From: Ramlibacter sp. | GTDB taxonomy: Bacteria; Pseudomonadota; Gammaproteobacteria; Burkholderiales; Burkholderiaceae_C | Direction of reading: 5' to 3' | Assembly (NCBI GenBank): GCA_019449555.1 | Contig: JAGRPN010000109.1 | Location: forward strand, 1 to 38,990 | DNA length: 38,990 nucleotides | In this document: one piece after another, positions 14,229 to 24,185 of the stretch | How positions within the stretch are numbered: position 1 is the first letter of the stretch | Layout of the letters: the number at the start of each line of letters is the position of its first letter | Position numbers and translations under genes: made by a program | Notes under the pieces: model-generated | The model's database searches: none | The model's input: the letters and a program-made list of their open reading frames with translations, nothing else | What the model was told of the DNA's origin: nothing

Positions 14229-15053
14229 TCATCGCGCAGACCTCCTCATCTGTCCGGCAAGGCCGGTCGCGCTCGAAGTCCGAGGGACCGACAGGCGGAT
14301 GCAGGTGCCGCCTTCGGGGACTGGCTCGATCTTCAACGTGCCACCGAGCAGGTGTGCGCGGCGGGACATCCCGTCCAGCCCGCGCCCCGGGTTTTTCGCA
14401 CCGCGCGAGCCGATGCCGCGCCCGTTGTCGGCGATTCGCAGCATCAGCATCTCCCCCGGCGGCGGACAACTCAGTTGCACCAGCAGCCGCGTCGCGCCCG
14501 CGTGCTGCAGCACGTTGCTTAGCGCTTCCTGCACGATCTTGATGAAATGGTAAGCCGGCACCGGGCTCAGCACATCGTCGGGGATGTCATGCTGCACCTG
14601 CCACGTGAGGGCGAGCCCCTGGCGTTCGACGACCTTCTGGAGCCAATAGCGGACGCTGCCCAGAGACTGCACGATGGGCACGCTTTCCGAGTGCATGAAG
14701 TGGATGACCGAGTGCAGTTCCACGATCGCCAGGTCGACCGCCAGCCAGGCCTCTGAATTGGTCTTGCGTGCGTCTCCCGCCAACGACAGTGCCGTGCTCA
14801 GATGGAAGCCCAGTCCGTCGTGCAGGTCGGCGGCGATCCGGTCGCGCTCTGCCCGCACCGCACGCTCGTCGTCGATCATCTGCATGGCGAAACCGAGCAG
14901 GAGCAACAAAGCGAGCCCGACATCCGCCACGGTCGTAAAGACCGCCTGCACCCGCAGCGACTCGTCGATGTGCGGCACCAGCTCCATCAGAACGCGAAGC
15001 AGCAGGAGGCTGATGCTCGTGGCGAACAGCTCTTTGGGCGAGAACCACGTCAT
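14229..15053 (-). CDS. Small membrane sensor histidine kinase (NarX-type transmitter)
   Basis: The 274-aa product has two N-terminal membrane helices (ELFATSISLLLLRVLMELVP and a second ending LLLLLGFAMQMI), joined by a short periplasmic loop. A HisKA_3 domain follows with ERDRIAADLHDGLGFHLS (His in DLHDG), and an ATPase domain with EALSNVLQHAGA, IADNGRGI and GLDGMSRR. The lack of a sizeable periplasmic domain suggests sensing within the membrane or by a partner. I took the ATG at 15053; a GTG at 15062 is possible. It lies 34 bp after its regulator on the same strand. Confidence 0.85.
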   Translation of the reverse strand: MTWFSPKELFATSISLLLLRVLMELVPHIDESLRVQAVFTTVADVGLALLLLLGFAMQMIDDERAVRAERDRIAADLHDGLGFHLSTALSLAGDARKTNSEAWLAVDLAIVELHSVIHFMHSESVPIVQSLGSVRYWLQKVVERQGLALTWQVQHDIPDDVLSPVPAYHFIKIVQEALSNVLQHAGATRLLVQLSCPPPGEMLMLRIADNGRGIGSRGAKNPGRGLDGMSRRAHLLGGTLKIEPVPEGGTCIRLSVPRTSSATGLAGQMRRSAR

Positions 15054-15087
15054 GCGACACACTCTTCGCGCGCAACGTCCTTCGATC

Positions 15088-15864
15088 TCAGAGGAAGCCC
15101 CAGGAATTCGCGCAACTGACTGCCTGGGCCCGACTGCGGACGCGAAGTTTCTGGTAGATGTTCTTTACATGCGAGTTGACGGTCATGGTGCTGATGCCGA
15201 GCCGCCCCCCGATTTCAGCGCTGGTCATGCCGCCGGCGATCATGCGCAGGATCGCGCGCTCACGCTCCGTCAATTTCCTCTGCGCGCCGGCGGCAGTGAG
15301 CTTCGCGAGCCCGCTGAGACGGTCCAGCCGAAGCAGCAGCCGGCGCGCAAGGCCCGGAGTGATCGACGCGCCGCCATTGGCCACCTGGAGCACCGACTGG
15401 ACGAAGCCGCCGAACCACGAGTTCTTGACCAGGAACCCGGATGCACCCAGCTCGAAAGCGCGCAAGGCATCCTCGTCGGCTTCCAGCACCGAGACGACCA
15501 CCGCCTCGGCGCTGCTGCGGATTTCCTTTGCGTACGCAATCAGGTCATAGCCGCGTCCGTCCCCCAGGTTCAGATCGACGAGGATGACGTCGAAATCGTG
15601 CTCACGCACAACGCGCCTGCCCTCCCGGAGGGATCCGCCCTCCGCGACCAGGAGCGTGCGCGGGTCCGCCATGAGCTCCTGCGCGATGACACGGCGGATA
15701 TGCGTATCGTCATCGACGACAACCACTCGCACCGGCTTTTGGGGCTGCCCCACCATGAAGGCGGGCCAGTCGGACGATGAATTCTCGCGGGCGCCAACCT
15801 GCTCTTGACCAATGCGAGTTGCTGCGATGCCAGGTGCGTGCTCCAGTGCCGGTGCAGATTTCAT
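15088..15864 (-). CDS. NarL/FixJ-family response regulator with N-terminal extension
   Basis: The 258-aa product starts with about 40 non-conserved residues before the receiver domain (VRVVVVDDDTHIRRVIAQEL, Asp in ILVDLNLGDG, Lys in FLVKNSW), then has a LuxR HTH (LTERERAILRMIAGGMTSAE, ISTMTVNSHVKNIY). The start is well set by AAGGAGAAGCC before the ATG at 15864, so the extension looks genuine. It is probably phosphorylated by the adjacent kinase. A perfect GGACA/TGTCC palindrome lies 78 bp upstream of the start and may be an autoregulatory site. Confidence 0.88.
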   Translation of the reverse strand: MKSAPALEHAPGIAATRIGQEQVGARENSSSDWPAFMVGQPQKPVRVVVVDDDTHIRRVIAQELMADPRTLLVAEGGSLREGRRVVREHDFDVILVDLNLGDGRGYDLIAYAKEIRSSAEAVVVSVLEADEDALRAFELGASGFLVKNSWFGGFVQSVLQVANGGASITPGLARRLLLRLDRLSGLAKLTAAGAQRKLTERERAILRMIAGGMTSAEIGGRLGISTMTVNSHVKNIYQKLRVRSRAQAVSCANSWGFL

Positions 15865-16181
15865 GGCTTCTCCTTGTTGTCCATCGCAGCGTAGGACTCA
15901 GCACCGAAGAGGTGCAAGGGGCAACGCGCGCGACGCCCATAGGACAAATGTCCCACTGCTTTTGGGGGGTCGTCGCCGGTTCCGCGCAGTGCGTGCCCGC
16001 GCTTGGCCGATCCAGCACCACTGCGGGCGTACCAGCGGGACACGAGAGTGCCCCAGGATCAACATGGAGGCGGTCGCCAATGACCCGCCCCTGCCGGGAC
16101 AAAGCGGGGTGCTGAATCTGGACGGGCGGTTTGCCGGGCAGGGCGCCGATCGGCCTGTAACCCGCATGGAATCTAGTGCCA
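15865..16181. other. Intergenic region upstream of the response regulator
   Basis: This 317-bp gap lies between the regulator start and the 3' end of the serine tRNA gene. It contains the GGACAAATGTCC palindrome and presumably the regulator promoter. No further RNA gene or credible ORF is seen. Confidence 0.4.
15942..15953. promoter_or_regulatory. Candidate NarL/LuxR-type operator
   Basis: GGACA-AA-TGTCC is a perfect inverted repeat with a 2-bp spacer, flanked by TA and CA. It lies upstream of the regulator gene starting at 15864 and is a reasonable binding site for a dimeric LuxR-type HTH protein. No binding data exist here. Confidence 0.35.
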
Positions 16182-16271
16182 TGGCGGAGAGGGTCGGATT
16201 CGAACCGACGGTACGTTTGCACGTACACCGGATTTCGAGTCCGGCGCATTCGACCACTCTGCCACCTCTCC
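16182..16271 (-). tRNA. tRNA-Ser(CGA)
   Basis: The minus strand from 16271 reads GGAGAGGTGGCAGAGTGG..., with acceptor stem GGAGAGG/CCTCTCC, the anticodon loop CTCGAAA (anticodon CGA) between GCCGGA and TCCGGT, a long variable arm (GTACGTGC...GTAC), the T-loop GGTTCGAATCC, a G discriminator and an encoded CCA. At 90 nt with a long variable arm it is class II, as expected for serine. It lies just downstream of serS on the same strand. Confidence 0.96.
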
Positions 16272-16303
16272 AGGTTCGCGATTCGCGTGGTGCGAAGCCC
16301 GAA

Positions 16304-16309
16304 ATTCTA
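16304..16309 (-). promoter_or_regulatory. Candidate -10 box for tRNA-Ser
   Basis: TAGAAT on the minus strand lies 33 bp before the tRNA 5' end and differs from TATAAT at one position. No good -35 match is apparent. Confidence 0.3.
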
Positions 16310-16355
16310 ACCGAGAGCGGGCCGTCGGGCCGGGCGCCGGGCGCCCGCCTGGAAC

Positions 16356-17747
<1,392 letters not shown>

Positions 17748-17772
17748 TTAGTTGCGCCGGCAGGACGGCTAT

Positions 17773-18705
17773 TCAGGCCAGCGTCGCGGCATCCAGGTTG
17801 GCGCCGCAGATCACGAGGCAGACCTGCTCGCCGGCTGCGGGGCGGTAGGCACCCCTTTGCAGTGCCGCGAGCCCCAGGGCCGCGGCGGGCTCCACCGCGA
17901 GCTTCATGTGCTTCCAGAGCCAAAGCTGCGCGTCGCGGATGCACTCGTCGGGCAGCAGCAGCGCGTCGTGCACGTGGCGCTGCGTGACCTCCCAGGCGAT
18001 GGTGCCGATGCGCTTGGCACCCAACGAATCGGCGGCGATGCCGCTCACCGCCACATCCACCGGCTCGCGCGCCTTGCGCGCCGCCCACAGCGTGGGCGCC
18101 AGTTCCGGCTCGAGTGCGATCACCCTCACTTGTGCGCCGAACCACCCCGCGATGCCGGCAATCAGTCCGCCGCCACCGACGCTGACCAGCACGCTGTCCG
18201 GCCGGCCGCCCTGCTCCTCGATCTCGGCGGCCAGCGTGCCCGCGCCCGCCACCACCTCGGGCTGGTCGTACGCGTGCGTCAGCAGCGCGCCGGTCTGCTG
18301 CTGGCGCGCGAGGCAGGCCTGCAGCGCTTCGGCATACACCGACCCCGTCACGACCACCTGCGCGCCCAGCTCGCGCAGCCTCGCCTGCTTGGCCGGGCTG
18401 CACACCGTGGGCACGAACACTTCGCAGGGCACGCCCAGCGCCCTGGCCGCCGCGGCGGTGGCGATGCCCGCATTGCCGCCCGAAGCGACGATCACGCCGC
18501 CGGCGGGGATCGGGTTGGCCAGCAGGCGATTGAGCATCCCGCGCGCCTTGAAGCTGCCGCCGACCTGGAGCTGTTCGAGCTTGAGCCACACTTGCGCGCA
18601 ATCGACGTCGAAGGCGGCGCCGGGCAATTTCCACAGGGGGGTACGACGCAAGAAATTTTCGCGCTGCCGCAGGCGCGCCGCGGCGGCCTCGATGTCGGCT
18701 CGCAT
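17773..18705 (-). CDS. PLP-dependent serine/threonine dehydratase-like protein
   Basis: This 310-aa fold-type II PLP enzyme binds PLP through Lys53 in VGGSFKARG. It has the SGGNAGIA substrate-loop motif and the phosphate-binding glycine loop SVGGGGLIAG. There is no C-terminal ACT domain, so it resembles catabolic threonine/serine dehydratases or the ureidosuccinate-free racemase type; the exact substrate is uncertain. The ATG at 18705 abuts a MITE-like element: the only upstream sequence is the element's terminal repeat, which offers AGGG as a ribosome site 4 bp before the ATG. It probably once followed ispH directly. Confidence 0.82.
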   Translation of the reverse strand: MRADIEAAAARLRQRENFLRRTPLWKLPGAAFDVDCAQVWLKLEQLQVGGSFKARGMLNRLLANPIPAGGVIVASGGNAGIATAAAARALGVPCEVFVPTVCSPAKQARLRELGAQVVVTGSVYAEALQACLARQQQTGALLTHAYDQPEVVAGAGTLAAEIEEQGGRPDSVLVSVGGGGLIAGIAGWFGAQVRVIALEPELAPTLWAARKAREPVDVAVSGIAADSLGAKRIGTIAWEVTQRHVHDALLLPDECIRDAQLWLWKHMKLAVEPAAALGLAALQRGAYRPAAGEQVCLVICGANLDAATLA

Positions 18706-18707
18706 TA

Positions 18708-19054
18708 GGCCCTGTTAACACTGTTTTTGGCAGTGCGAACGTGGTTAGAACCGCGCCAATCTAGGCGCGCGACGACGCCAAGGCTGGACGCCTTGGCTAG
18801 GAGTTCAACAACGAGTGGCGCGGTTATAACCACGTTCCCTCCGGGTTGCGGCCAAAAAGGCCAATTGCGTTGTTACGGCGGCTGGCAATAATTGGGGTCA
18901 GATTCCAAATTCGTCGGCCCGTTAACGGGTCTGAGGGCCGGCGCGTCGCGCCGGGACGAAATTGGAATCTGACCCCGATTATTTCGTCCGCCGCGCCTAG
19001 CACTTGACCTTTTTGACTCGCAACGCATCTGTCAAAAACAGTGTTAACAGGCCC
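18708..19054. mobile_element. MITE-like element with terminal inverted repeats and TA flanks
   Basis: The ends carry inverted repeats of about 27 bp with a common GTTAACACTGTTTTTG core (18708-18734 and 19029-19054, two or three mismatches), and both ends are bordered by TA. Inside is a second inverted pair (about 18738-18757 and 18815-18834, 19 of 20 matching: ACGTGGTTAGAACCGCGCCA and its partner) and a copy of the GGGGTCAGATTCCAA palindromic repeat. There is no transposase gene. The structure and TA borders fit a non-autonomous element mobilised by an IS630-type transposase; this family link is inference. Confidence 0.75.
18887..18983. repeat. REP-like palindromic element, second copy, nested in the MITE
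   Basis: Arms at 18887-18915 and 18955-18983 are near-perfect inverted repeats with the same GGGGTCAGATTCCAA core as at 1876-1979. The 39-bp spacer also contains the related palindrome GGCGCGTCGCGCC. The two copies lie 17 kb apart, one coding and one not. Confidence 0.85.
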
Positions 19055-20052
19055 TAAAGCCTCAGCCCCTTGGGCAGCGGGAATTTCACCTTCTCCTGGA
19101 TGCCGTTCATCTTGCGCACCGACACCGCGCCCAGCGCCTTCAGCCGATCGACCACTTGCGCGACCAGCACTTCGGGGGCCGACGCGCCCGCCGTGACGCC
19201 GACACGCGACTTGCCTTCCAGCCACTCGGGGCGCAGCTCGTCCGCGCTGTCCACCATGTAGCTCGCCACGCCGAGTTTGCGCGCCAGTTCCGCCAGGCGG
19301 TTGCTGTTGGAGCTGGTGGGGCTGCCCACCACGATCACGAGTTCGACCTGGGGCGACATGATCTTGACGGCGTCCTGCCGGTTTTGCGTGGCGTAGCAGA
19401 TGTCCTGCCGCTTGGGCTCGCGCACGTTCGGGAAGCGCCGGCGCACCGCTGCGGTGATCGCGGCCGCGTCGTCCACCGACAACGTGGTCTGCGTCACCAC
19501 GGCGAGCCTTTCGGTCTGCGCCGGCTGGATGCGCGCGACATCCTCCACGTCCTCGACCAGGTGGATGCCGCCCTGGAGCTGGCCCATGGTGCCCTCCACT
19601 TCGGGGTGGCCCTTGTGGCCGATCATGATGAATTCGTAGCCTTCGCGCGCGAGCTTGGCGACTTCCACGTGCACCTTCGTCACCAGCGGGCAGGTGGCGT
19701 CGAACACCTCGAAGCCGCGGGCGTGGGCTTCGGCCTGCACCGCCTTGCTCACGCCGTGCGCCGAAAACACGACGGTCGCGCCGGGCGGCACTTCCGACAG
19801 CTCCTCGATGAAGATCGCACCTTTGGCCTTCAGGTCGTTGACGACGTAGGTGTTGTGCACGATCTCATGGCGCACATAGATCGGCGCGCCGAACTTCTTG
19901 AGCGTGCGCTCGACGATCTCGATCGCGCGGTCCACGCCGGCGCAAAAGCCGCGCGGCTCGGCCAGGATGACGTCGATGCCCGCGCCCTCGGCCGGCGCGC
20001 CCGGCGATGTCGGTGCGGGATCCGCCGGCCGGCGGGACTGGCTGTCCTTCAT
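19054..20052 (-). CDS. ispH: 4-hydroxy-3-methylbut-2-enyl diphosphate reductase
   Basis: The 332-aa enzyme of the last step of the MEP isoprenoid pathway makes IPP and DMAPP from HMBPP. The three [4Fe-4S] cysteines are visible ([35 protein letters not shown]), as are the TQTTLSVDD and [10 protein letters not shown] substrate loops. The start at 20052 overlaps the fkpB stop (ATGA), following the conserved fkpB-ispH pairing. The N-terminus carries a 25-residue Pro/Ala-rich extension before the conserved core. The TAG stop is made of the TA border plus the first base of the adjacent MITE, so the present C-terminus was set by that insertion. Confidence 0.96.
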   Translation of the reverse strand: MKDSQSRRPADPAPTSPGAPAEGAGIDVILAEPRGFCAGVDRAIEIVERTLKKFGAPIYVRHEIVHNTYVVNDLKAKGAIFIEELSEVPPGATVVFSAHGVSKAVQAEAHARGFEVFDATCPLVTKVHVEVAKLAREGYEFIMIGHKGHPEVEGTMGQLQGGIHLVEDVEDVARIQPAQTERLAVVTQTTLSVDDAAAITAAVRRRFPNVREPKRQDICYATQNRQDAVKIMSPQVELVIVVGSPTSSNSNRLAELARKLGVASYMVDSADELRPEWLEGKSRVGVTAGASAPEVLVAQVVDRLKALGAVSVRKMNGIQEKVKFPLPKGLRL

Positions 20053-20525
20053 AGCACGCCGATCAGATGCACTTCGAACGTGACCGGCTGGCCCGCGAGC
20101 GGATGGTTGAAGTCGAACAGCACGGCATCGGGCTTGCCGTCGCGGTCGCCGTCCTTGCGCACGCGCCGCACCGAGCCTGCGTATTGGCCCAGGCCATCCG
20201 GCGTGGGGAACTGCACCACTTCGCCCACCTCGTAGATCTTGGCCGGGCCGCCCAGCTCGTCGAGCAGCCGTCGCGCCACCCATTGCACCATCTCCGGATT
20301 GCGGTCGCCGAAGGCCTCGCCGGCCGGAATGTCGAACGTGGCGCGCGCGCCCTCCTCCAACCCGATGAGGCGCTTCTCCACGGCCGGCGACAGTTCGCCC
20401 GTGCCCAGCGTCAGCGTGGCGGGCTTGTCGTCGAACGTGTTGATGATGTCGCCGCCCGGCCCCGCGAGCCGGTAGTGCAGCGTCAGGAAGGAGCCCGGCT
20501 GTACCCGGTGCGCAGTCATGGCCAT
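20049..20525 (-). CDS. fkpB: FKBP-type peptidyl-prolyl isomerase (SlpA/FkpB-like)
   Basis: The 158-aa protein has a split FKBP domain around an inserted IF chaperone-like segment: [10 protein letters not shown], then [48 protein letters not shown] and the closing [19 protein letters not shown]. These are the hallmarks of the SlyD/SlpA group. It lacks the His-rich tail of SlyD. The ribosome site is weak (GGGA), and an alternative ATG lies two codons in. It overlaps ispH by 4 bp, as in many proteobacteria. Confidence 0.93.
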   Translation of the reverse strand: MAMTAHRVQPGSFLTLHYRLAGPGGDIINTFDDKPATLTLGTGELSPAVEKRLIGLEEGARATFDIPAGEAFGDRNPEMVQWVARRLLDELGGPAKIYEVGEVVQFPTPDGLGQYAGSVRRVRKDGDRDGKPDAVLFDFNHPLAGQPVTFEVHLIGVL

Positions 20526-20647
20526 GGAAGTCCCGATAAACTGGCCCCATTTTAGGTTGGCGCGTTAAGGAGGCAGGCGCGGCGCGGGAATGCCCGTCCA
20601 CGCCGGCACCAAATGACCGACGCTCGACCGCTTGCCGCCCCACACCC

Positions 20648-21319
20648 GTGAAAGACCTGCCCGCCGACACCCGGCCGCGCGAAAAACTGCTCGCGCGCGG
20701 CGCCGGCGCGCTCAGCGACACGGAACTGCTGGCCTTGTTGCTGCGCACGGGCACGGCGGGCCGCGGCGTGTTGCAGATGGCGCAGGAGGTGCTGGCCCAC
20801 TTCGGCGGCCTCGCGGGGCTGCTGCATACCGGCGCGGAGGACCTCAAACGCGTGAAGGGGCTGGGCGGGTCGGCCAAGCGCGCCGAGCTCGTGGCGGTGC
20901 TCGAACTGGCCCGCCGCGCCCTGGCCCAGCAGTTGAAGGCGCGCGAGGTGTTCAGCTCGCCCGGCGCAGTCAAGGAGTACCTGCAGCTGCACCTGGCCGG
21001 GCGGCTGCACGAGGTGTTCGCGGTGCTTTTCCTGGACGCGCAGAACCGCCTGGTCGCGATGGAGGAACTCTTTCGCGGCACGCTGACCCAGACCAGTGTG
21101 TACCCGCGCGAAGTCGTGCTGCGCGCGCTGCATCACCAGGCCGCCGCCGTGGTGCTCGCGCACAACCATCCCAGCGGCACCGTGCAGCCTTCGCGGGCGG
21201 ACGAGGCCTTGACGCAGACGCTCAAGGCCGCCCTGGCGCTGGTGGACGTGCGGGTGCTCGATCATGTGGTGGTGGCGCCGGGCGACGCGCTGTCGATGGC
21301 GGAAAAAGGGCTGTTATGA
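20648..21319 (+). CDS. radC: RadC-family JAB/MPN-domain protein
   Basis: This 223-aa protein has the N-terminal HhH-like region ([36 protein letters not shown]) and a C-terminal JAB domain with the metal motif [14 protein letters not shown]. Despite the name, a role in recombination repair is doubtful for the family; the JAMM motif suggests metal-dependent peptidase or nuclease-related activity. The start is a GTG at 20648, as no ATG occurs in frame near the conserved N-terminus. Its stop overlaps the Smr gene start (ATGA). Confidence 0.9.
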   Translation: MKDLPADTRPREKLLARGAGALSDTELLALLLRTGTAGRGVLQMAQEVLAHFGGLAGLLHTGAEDLKRVKGLGGSAKRAELVAVLELARRALAQQLKAREVFSSPGAVKEYLQLHLAGRLHEVFAVLFLDAQNRLVAMEELFRGTLTQTSVYPREVVLRALHHQAAAVVLAHNHPSGTVQPSRADEALTQTLKAALALVDVRVLDHVVVAPGDALSMAEKGLL

Positions 21320-21969
21320 AGGCGAATTCGCTCAAGGACCTGCACCAGATCCAGCGCAAGCTGGTGGAGCAGCAGCAGGTGGCGGCGGCCCAGGAGGCCG
21401 CGCGCAGCGAGGCCGAACGCCATTCGCACGCCGAGCGCAGCCTGTTCGTGCGGGCGGCGGGCGCCGTGCAACCGATGCGCGCGCACCGCCGGGTGCACCT
21501 CGCGCCCGACCAGCCGGCGCCGCTTGCCTTGCAGCAGCAGCTGGACGACCAGCGGGTGCTGCTCGAGGCGATCAGCGACGAATTCGATGCGGGCACCTTG
21601 CTCGATGTGGACGATGCGCTCAGCTTCCGCCGCCCGGGCATCGGGCTGGACGTCACGCGCCGGTTGCGCCGGGGCGACTGGAGCATCCAGGGCGAGATCG
21701 ACCTGCACGGCCTCAGGCGCGAGGAAGCGCGCGAGGCGCTGGCGACGTTCGTGCGGGAGGCGCATCGCCGCGGCTGGCGCTGCGTGCGCGTGGTGCACGG
21801 CAAGGGCCTGGGTTCACCGGGCAAGACGCCGGTGCTCAAGGGCCGCGTGCAAAGCTGGCTGGTGCAGAAAAGCGAGGTGCTGGCGTTCGTGCAGGCGCGC
21901 GGCGACGAAGGCGGCGCGGGCGCGCTCGTGGTCCTTCTCAAGCCCGCGCCGGCCATGCCGGTGCGCTAG
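21316..21969 (+). CDS. Smr/MutS2-type endonuclease domain protein
   Basis: The 217-aa product has a charged, probably flexible N-terminal helix ([20 protein letters not shown]) and a C-terminal Smr domain with DLHG in [17 protein letters not shown] and the conserved [11 protein letters not shown] loop. Smr domains nick DNA or cleave RNA, the latter during ribosome rescue in some homologues. Length and layout match the proteobacterial SmrA/SmrB (YdaL/YfcN) group. It is translationally coupled to radC by a 4-bp overlap and ends 13 bp from the convergent ccmI. Confidence 0.88.
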   Translation: MKANSLKDLHQIQRKLVEQQQVAAAQEAARSEAERHSHAERSLFVRAAGAVQPMRAHRRVHLAPDQPAPLALQQQLDDQRVLLEAISDEFDAGTLLDVDDALSFRRPGIGLDVTRRLRRGDWSIQGEIDLHGLRREEAREALATFVREAHRRGWRCVRVVHGKGLGSPGKTPVLKGRVQSWLVQKSEVLAFVQARGDEGGAGALVVLLKPAPAMPVR

Positions 21970-21982
21970 CCGGCTTGCGGCC

Positions 21983-23200
21983 TTACTGCCGCACCTTGCC
22001 CACTTGCAGCGTCACGTCGCGTGCGCCGACCTTCACCGTCTGCACCGAGGAGATCAGGTCGCCCGCAGCGGCCTGGGCCATGCCTGACTTGGACACCCGC
22101 GCCTCGACCTCGACTTCCTTCGCGGCCGAAAGGCGCGACTGCGGGTTCATCGAGACGGAGTCATCCAGCGTGAACTTCACCGGCAGCTGCGAGGCGCTGG
22201 CGCGGACCACGGCGACTGGCACGCGCGAGCCGGGCAGCCGCGCAATCACCATCACGGTGTCGCCGGGAGCCGCTTTGTCTTTCAACGCGGCGGCCATTTC
22301 GACGGTCCCAGTGATGCTGCCGCCGCCGGGCGCAGCGGCCTGGGGCTCGCCGGCAGCGGGCGCCGCAGCCGCTGTGAGCGGTTTGCCGGCGCGGCTGCGC
22401 ACTTCGGCGATGGCGCCTTGCAGCATGTTGGCGTCCTCCGAACCCGGCGGGAGCAATGCCATCAGACGATCCCACGTGGCCAGCGCCCCGTCGAAATCCT
22501 GGCGTTCCAGCGCCTCGGTGCCGGACAGCCACAAGGCCATGGGATTCTCGGGATCGGCCTTGAGCGCTTTCGCGATCAGCTGCGCCGGCTTGCCCTTGAG
22601 GCTGCCGCCGGCGTTGCTGGCGGCGACGTCGGCGTAGTTCGCCAGCATCTGGGCGTCGTTGTCGATGAACGAGCCCGCCCGCTCGAAGGCCAGTTCGGCT
22701 TCGGTCATCCGGCCGAGCACCTTGTAGGAGCGCGCGAGCATCGCCCAGCCCTGCAGGTTGTCGGGCTCTTTTTCCAGTTTTTTCGCGAGCGATCCCACCA
22801 GCCGCTCGAGATCCTGCTGCTGGACGTGGGGATCGACCTGAGCGCTCATGCTGGCGGGGTTGCCCAGCATCAGGTAAAGCCCGCCCGCCAGCAGGGGCAC
22901 GATCAGGGCTACGGTCACCATGGTCCGCCTGGGCGCGCGCATCGTGGTCGCTGCATCGGCTTCACGCGTGTCCTCGAGCGCGCGGCGCTGCAGTTCCGCG
23001 CGCGCTTGCGCGTGGTCTTCCCTGGCCAGCGTGCCCTCGGCGAGGTCCTGGTCCAGCTTGGCCAGTTCCTCACGGAAGATCGCCGCATTGAGCTGCCGCT
23101 GCGAGGCTTGCACAGCGATGTTCTTGCCCAGGAACGGGCGCAGCAGCAGCACGAGGACGAGCGCCACGGCGAGCGCGGCGCCAACGAGGAATCCGGTCAT
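21983..23200 (-). CDS. ccmI: Cytochrome c maturation protein CcmI
   Basis: The 405-aa membrane protein has two N-terminal helices (MTGFLVGAALAVALVLVLLL and TMVTVALIVPLLAGGLYLML) flanking a charged cytoplasmic loop with QLNAAIFREELAKLDQDL. Periplasmic TPR repeats follow (LEKEPDNLQGWAMLARSYKV and similar), and a betaproteobacterial C-terminal domain after an Ala/Pro linker. CcmI holds apocytochromes through their C-termini and presents them to CcmFH. It is the last gene of the ccm operon, overlapping ccmH by 4 bp. Confidence 0.92.
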   Translation of the reverse strand: MTGFLVGAALAVALVLVLLLRPFLGKNIAVQASQRQLNAAIFREELAKLDQDLAEGTLAREDHAQARAELQRRALEDTREADAATTMRAPRRTMVTVALIVPLLAGGLYLMLGNPASMSAQVDPHVQQQDLERLVGSLAKKLEKEPDNLQGWAMLARSYKVLGRMTEAELAFERAGSFIDNDAQMLANYADVAASNAGGSLKGKPAQLIAKALKADPENPMALWLSGTEALERQDFDGALATWDRLMALLPPGSEDANMLQGAIAEVRSRAGKPLTAAAAPAAGEPQAAAPGGGSITGTVEMAAALKDKAAPGDTVMVIARLPGSRVPVAVVRASASQLPVKFTLDDSVSMNPQSRLSAAKEVEVEARVSKSGMAQAAAGDLISSVQTVKVGARDVTLQVGKVRQ

Positions 23201-23658
23201 TTTTCGCTTTCCTGCAGCAGCGCCTCGGCGCGGCTGGCTTCTTCGGGACTCAATTGGGGGTCGTCGAGCACGCGATTGCGCCGGCGCAGGTACACCAGCA
23301 GCACGACGACCGCGACGATCATCAGCAGGAAGGGGCCGGCCCACAGCAAGTAGGTTTCCGGTTTGATGCGGGGACGGTACAGGACGAAGTCGCCGTAGCG
23401 CTCCACCATGAACTCGCGGATCTCCGCGTCGGTCTTGCCCTGCTTGATCAGCGTGCGCAGTTCGCGGCGCAGGTCCTGCGCCAGGTCGGCGCGCGAGCCG
23501 GCCAGCGACTCGTTCTGGCACACCAGGCAGCGCATCTCTTCCGAGATCGAGATCATGCGCTGCTCGACGACCGGGTCTTCCGCCAGCGGCGTGGCTTCCT
23601 TGGCCCAGCCGGTGCCCAGCGCGAGCGCAACCAGCAGCAGTGCGAACAGGCGTTTCAT
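23197..23658 (-). CDS. ccmH: Cytochrome c maturation thioredoxin-like reductase CcmH
   Basis: The 153-aa product has a signal peptide (MKRLFALLLVALALGTGWA), the redox motif MRCLVCQNESLAGS (LRCxxCQ type) and one C-terminal membrane helix (LLWAGPFLLMIVAVVVLLVY). CcmH reduces the apocytochrome CXXCH disulfide together with CcmG. It has the short form of CcmH, with the TPR part encoded separately as ccmI. It overlaps both neighbours by 4 bp. Confidence 0.95.
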   Translation of the reverse strand: MKRLFALLLVALALGTGWAKEATPLAEDPVVEQRMISISEEMRCLVCQNESLAGSRADLAQDLRRELRTLIKQGKTDAEIREFMVERYGDFVLYRPRIKPETYLLWAGPFLLMIVAVVVLLVYLRRRNRVLDDPQLSPEEASRAEALLQESEK

Positions 23659-24185
23659 GATTTCTTCAGCTCCTCGATGAGGGGCAGGATGGTCTTCTGC
23701 AGCGCCTCGGGCGTGATCGGCCCGATCTGCTTGTGCCGGATCACGCCGGCCTTGTCGATGATGAAGGTCTCGGGCACGCCGTACACGCCGTAGTCGATGC
23801 CCACCCGCCCGTCGATGTCGACCGCGGAAAGGTTGTACGGATCGCCCTTCTGGGCGAGCAGCTTCAACGCGTCCTCGCGCTTGTCCTTGTAGTTCAGGCC
23901 GATCAGCGTCACCGACTTGGACCGCGAAAGCTCGACCAGCAGCGGGTGCTCGACGCGGCACGCCACGCACCAGGAGGCCCACACGTTGAGCATCCAGACC
24001 TGCCCTTTCAGATCGGCCGGCGCGAACGTCTTGTCGGCCGCGACCAGCTGCGGCACCTTGAATTCGGGCGCCGCCTTCTTCACCAGCGGCGACGGGATCT
24101 CGTGCGGGTCGCGGTTCAGGCCGACGGCCAGGAAGGCGACCAGCACGCCGAACAGCGCGAGCGGGATCAGGAACTTGGCTTTCAT
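23655..24185 (-). CDS. ccmG: Thiol:disulfide interchange protein CcmG/DsbE
   Basis: This 176-aa membrane-anchored thioredoxin-fold protein has an N-terminal helix ([20 protein letters not shown]), the active site WASWCVACRVEHP (CVAC) and the cis-Pro segment YGVYGVPETFIID. It delivers electrons from CcdA/DsbD to CcmH and apocytochrome c. I chose the ATG at 24185 because it overlaps the ccmF stop and begins at the signal anchor; a longer frame to 24269 lies inside ccmF. Confidence 0.95.
   Translation of the reverse strand: MKAKFLIPLALFGVLVAFLAVGLNRDPHEIPSPLVKKAAPEFKVPQLVAADKTFAPADLKGQVWMLNVWASWCVACRVEHPLLVELSRSKSVTLIGLNYKDKREDALKLLAQKGDPYNLSAVDIDGRVGIDYGVYGVPETFIIDKAGVIRHKQIGPITPEALQKTILPLIEELKKS

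Noticed and set aside
18824-19225. 133-aa minus-strand ORF in the MITE and the end of ispH
   Set aside because: It runs through inverted repeats and into ispH in another frame; the translation has no coding character.
19054-21081. 675-aa minus-strand ORF joining ispH to sequence opposite radC
   Set aside because: Only the part from 20052 downward is IspH; the rest overlaps fkpB in another frame and radC on the opposite strand and has no recognisable domain.
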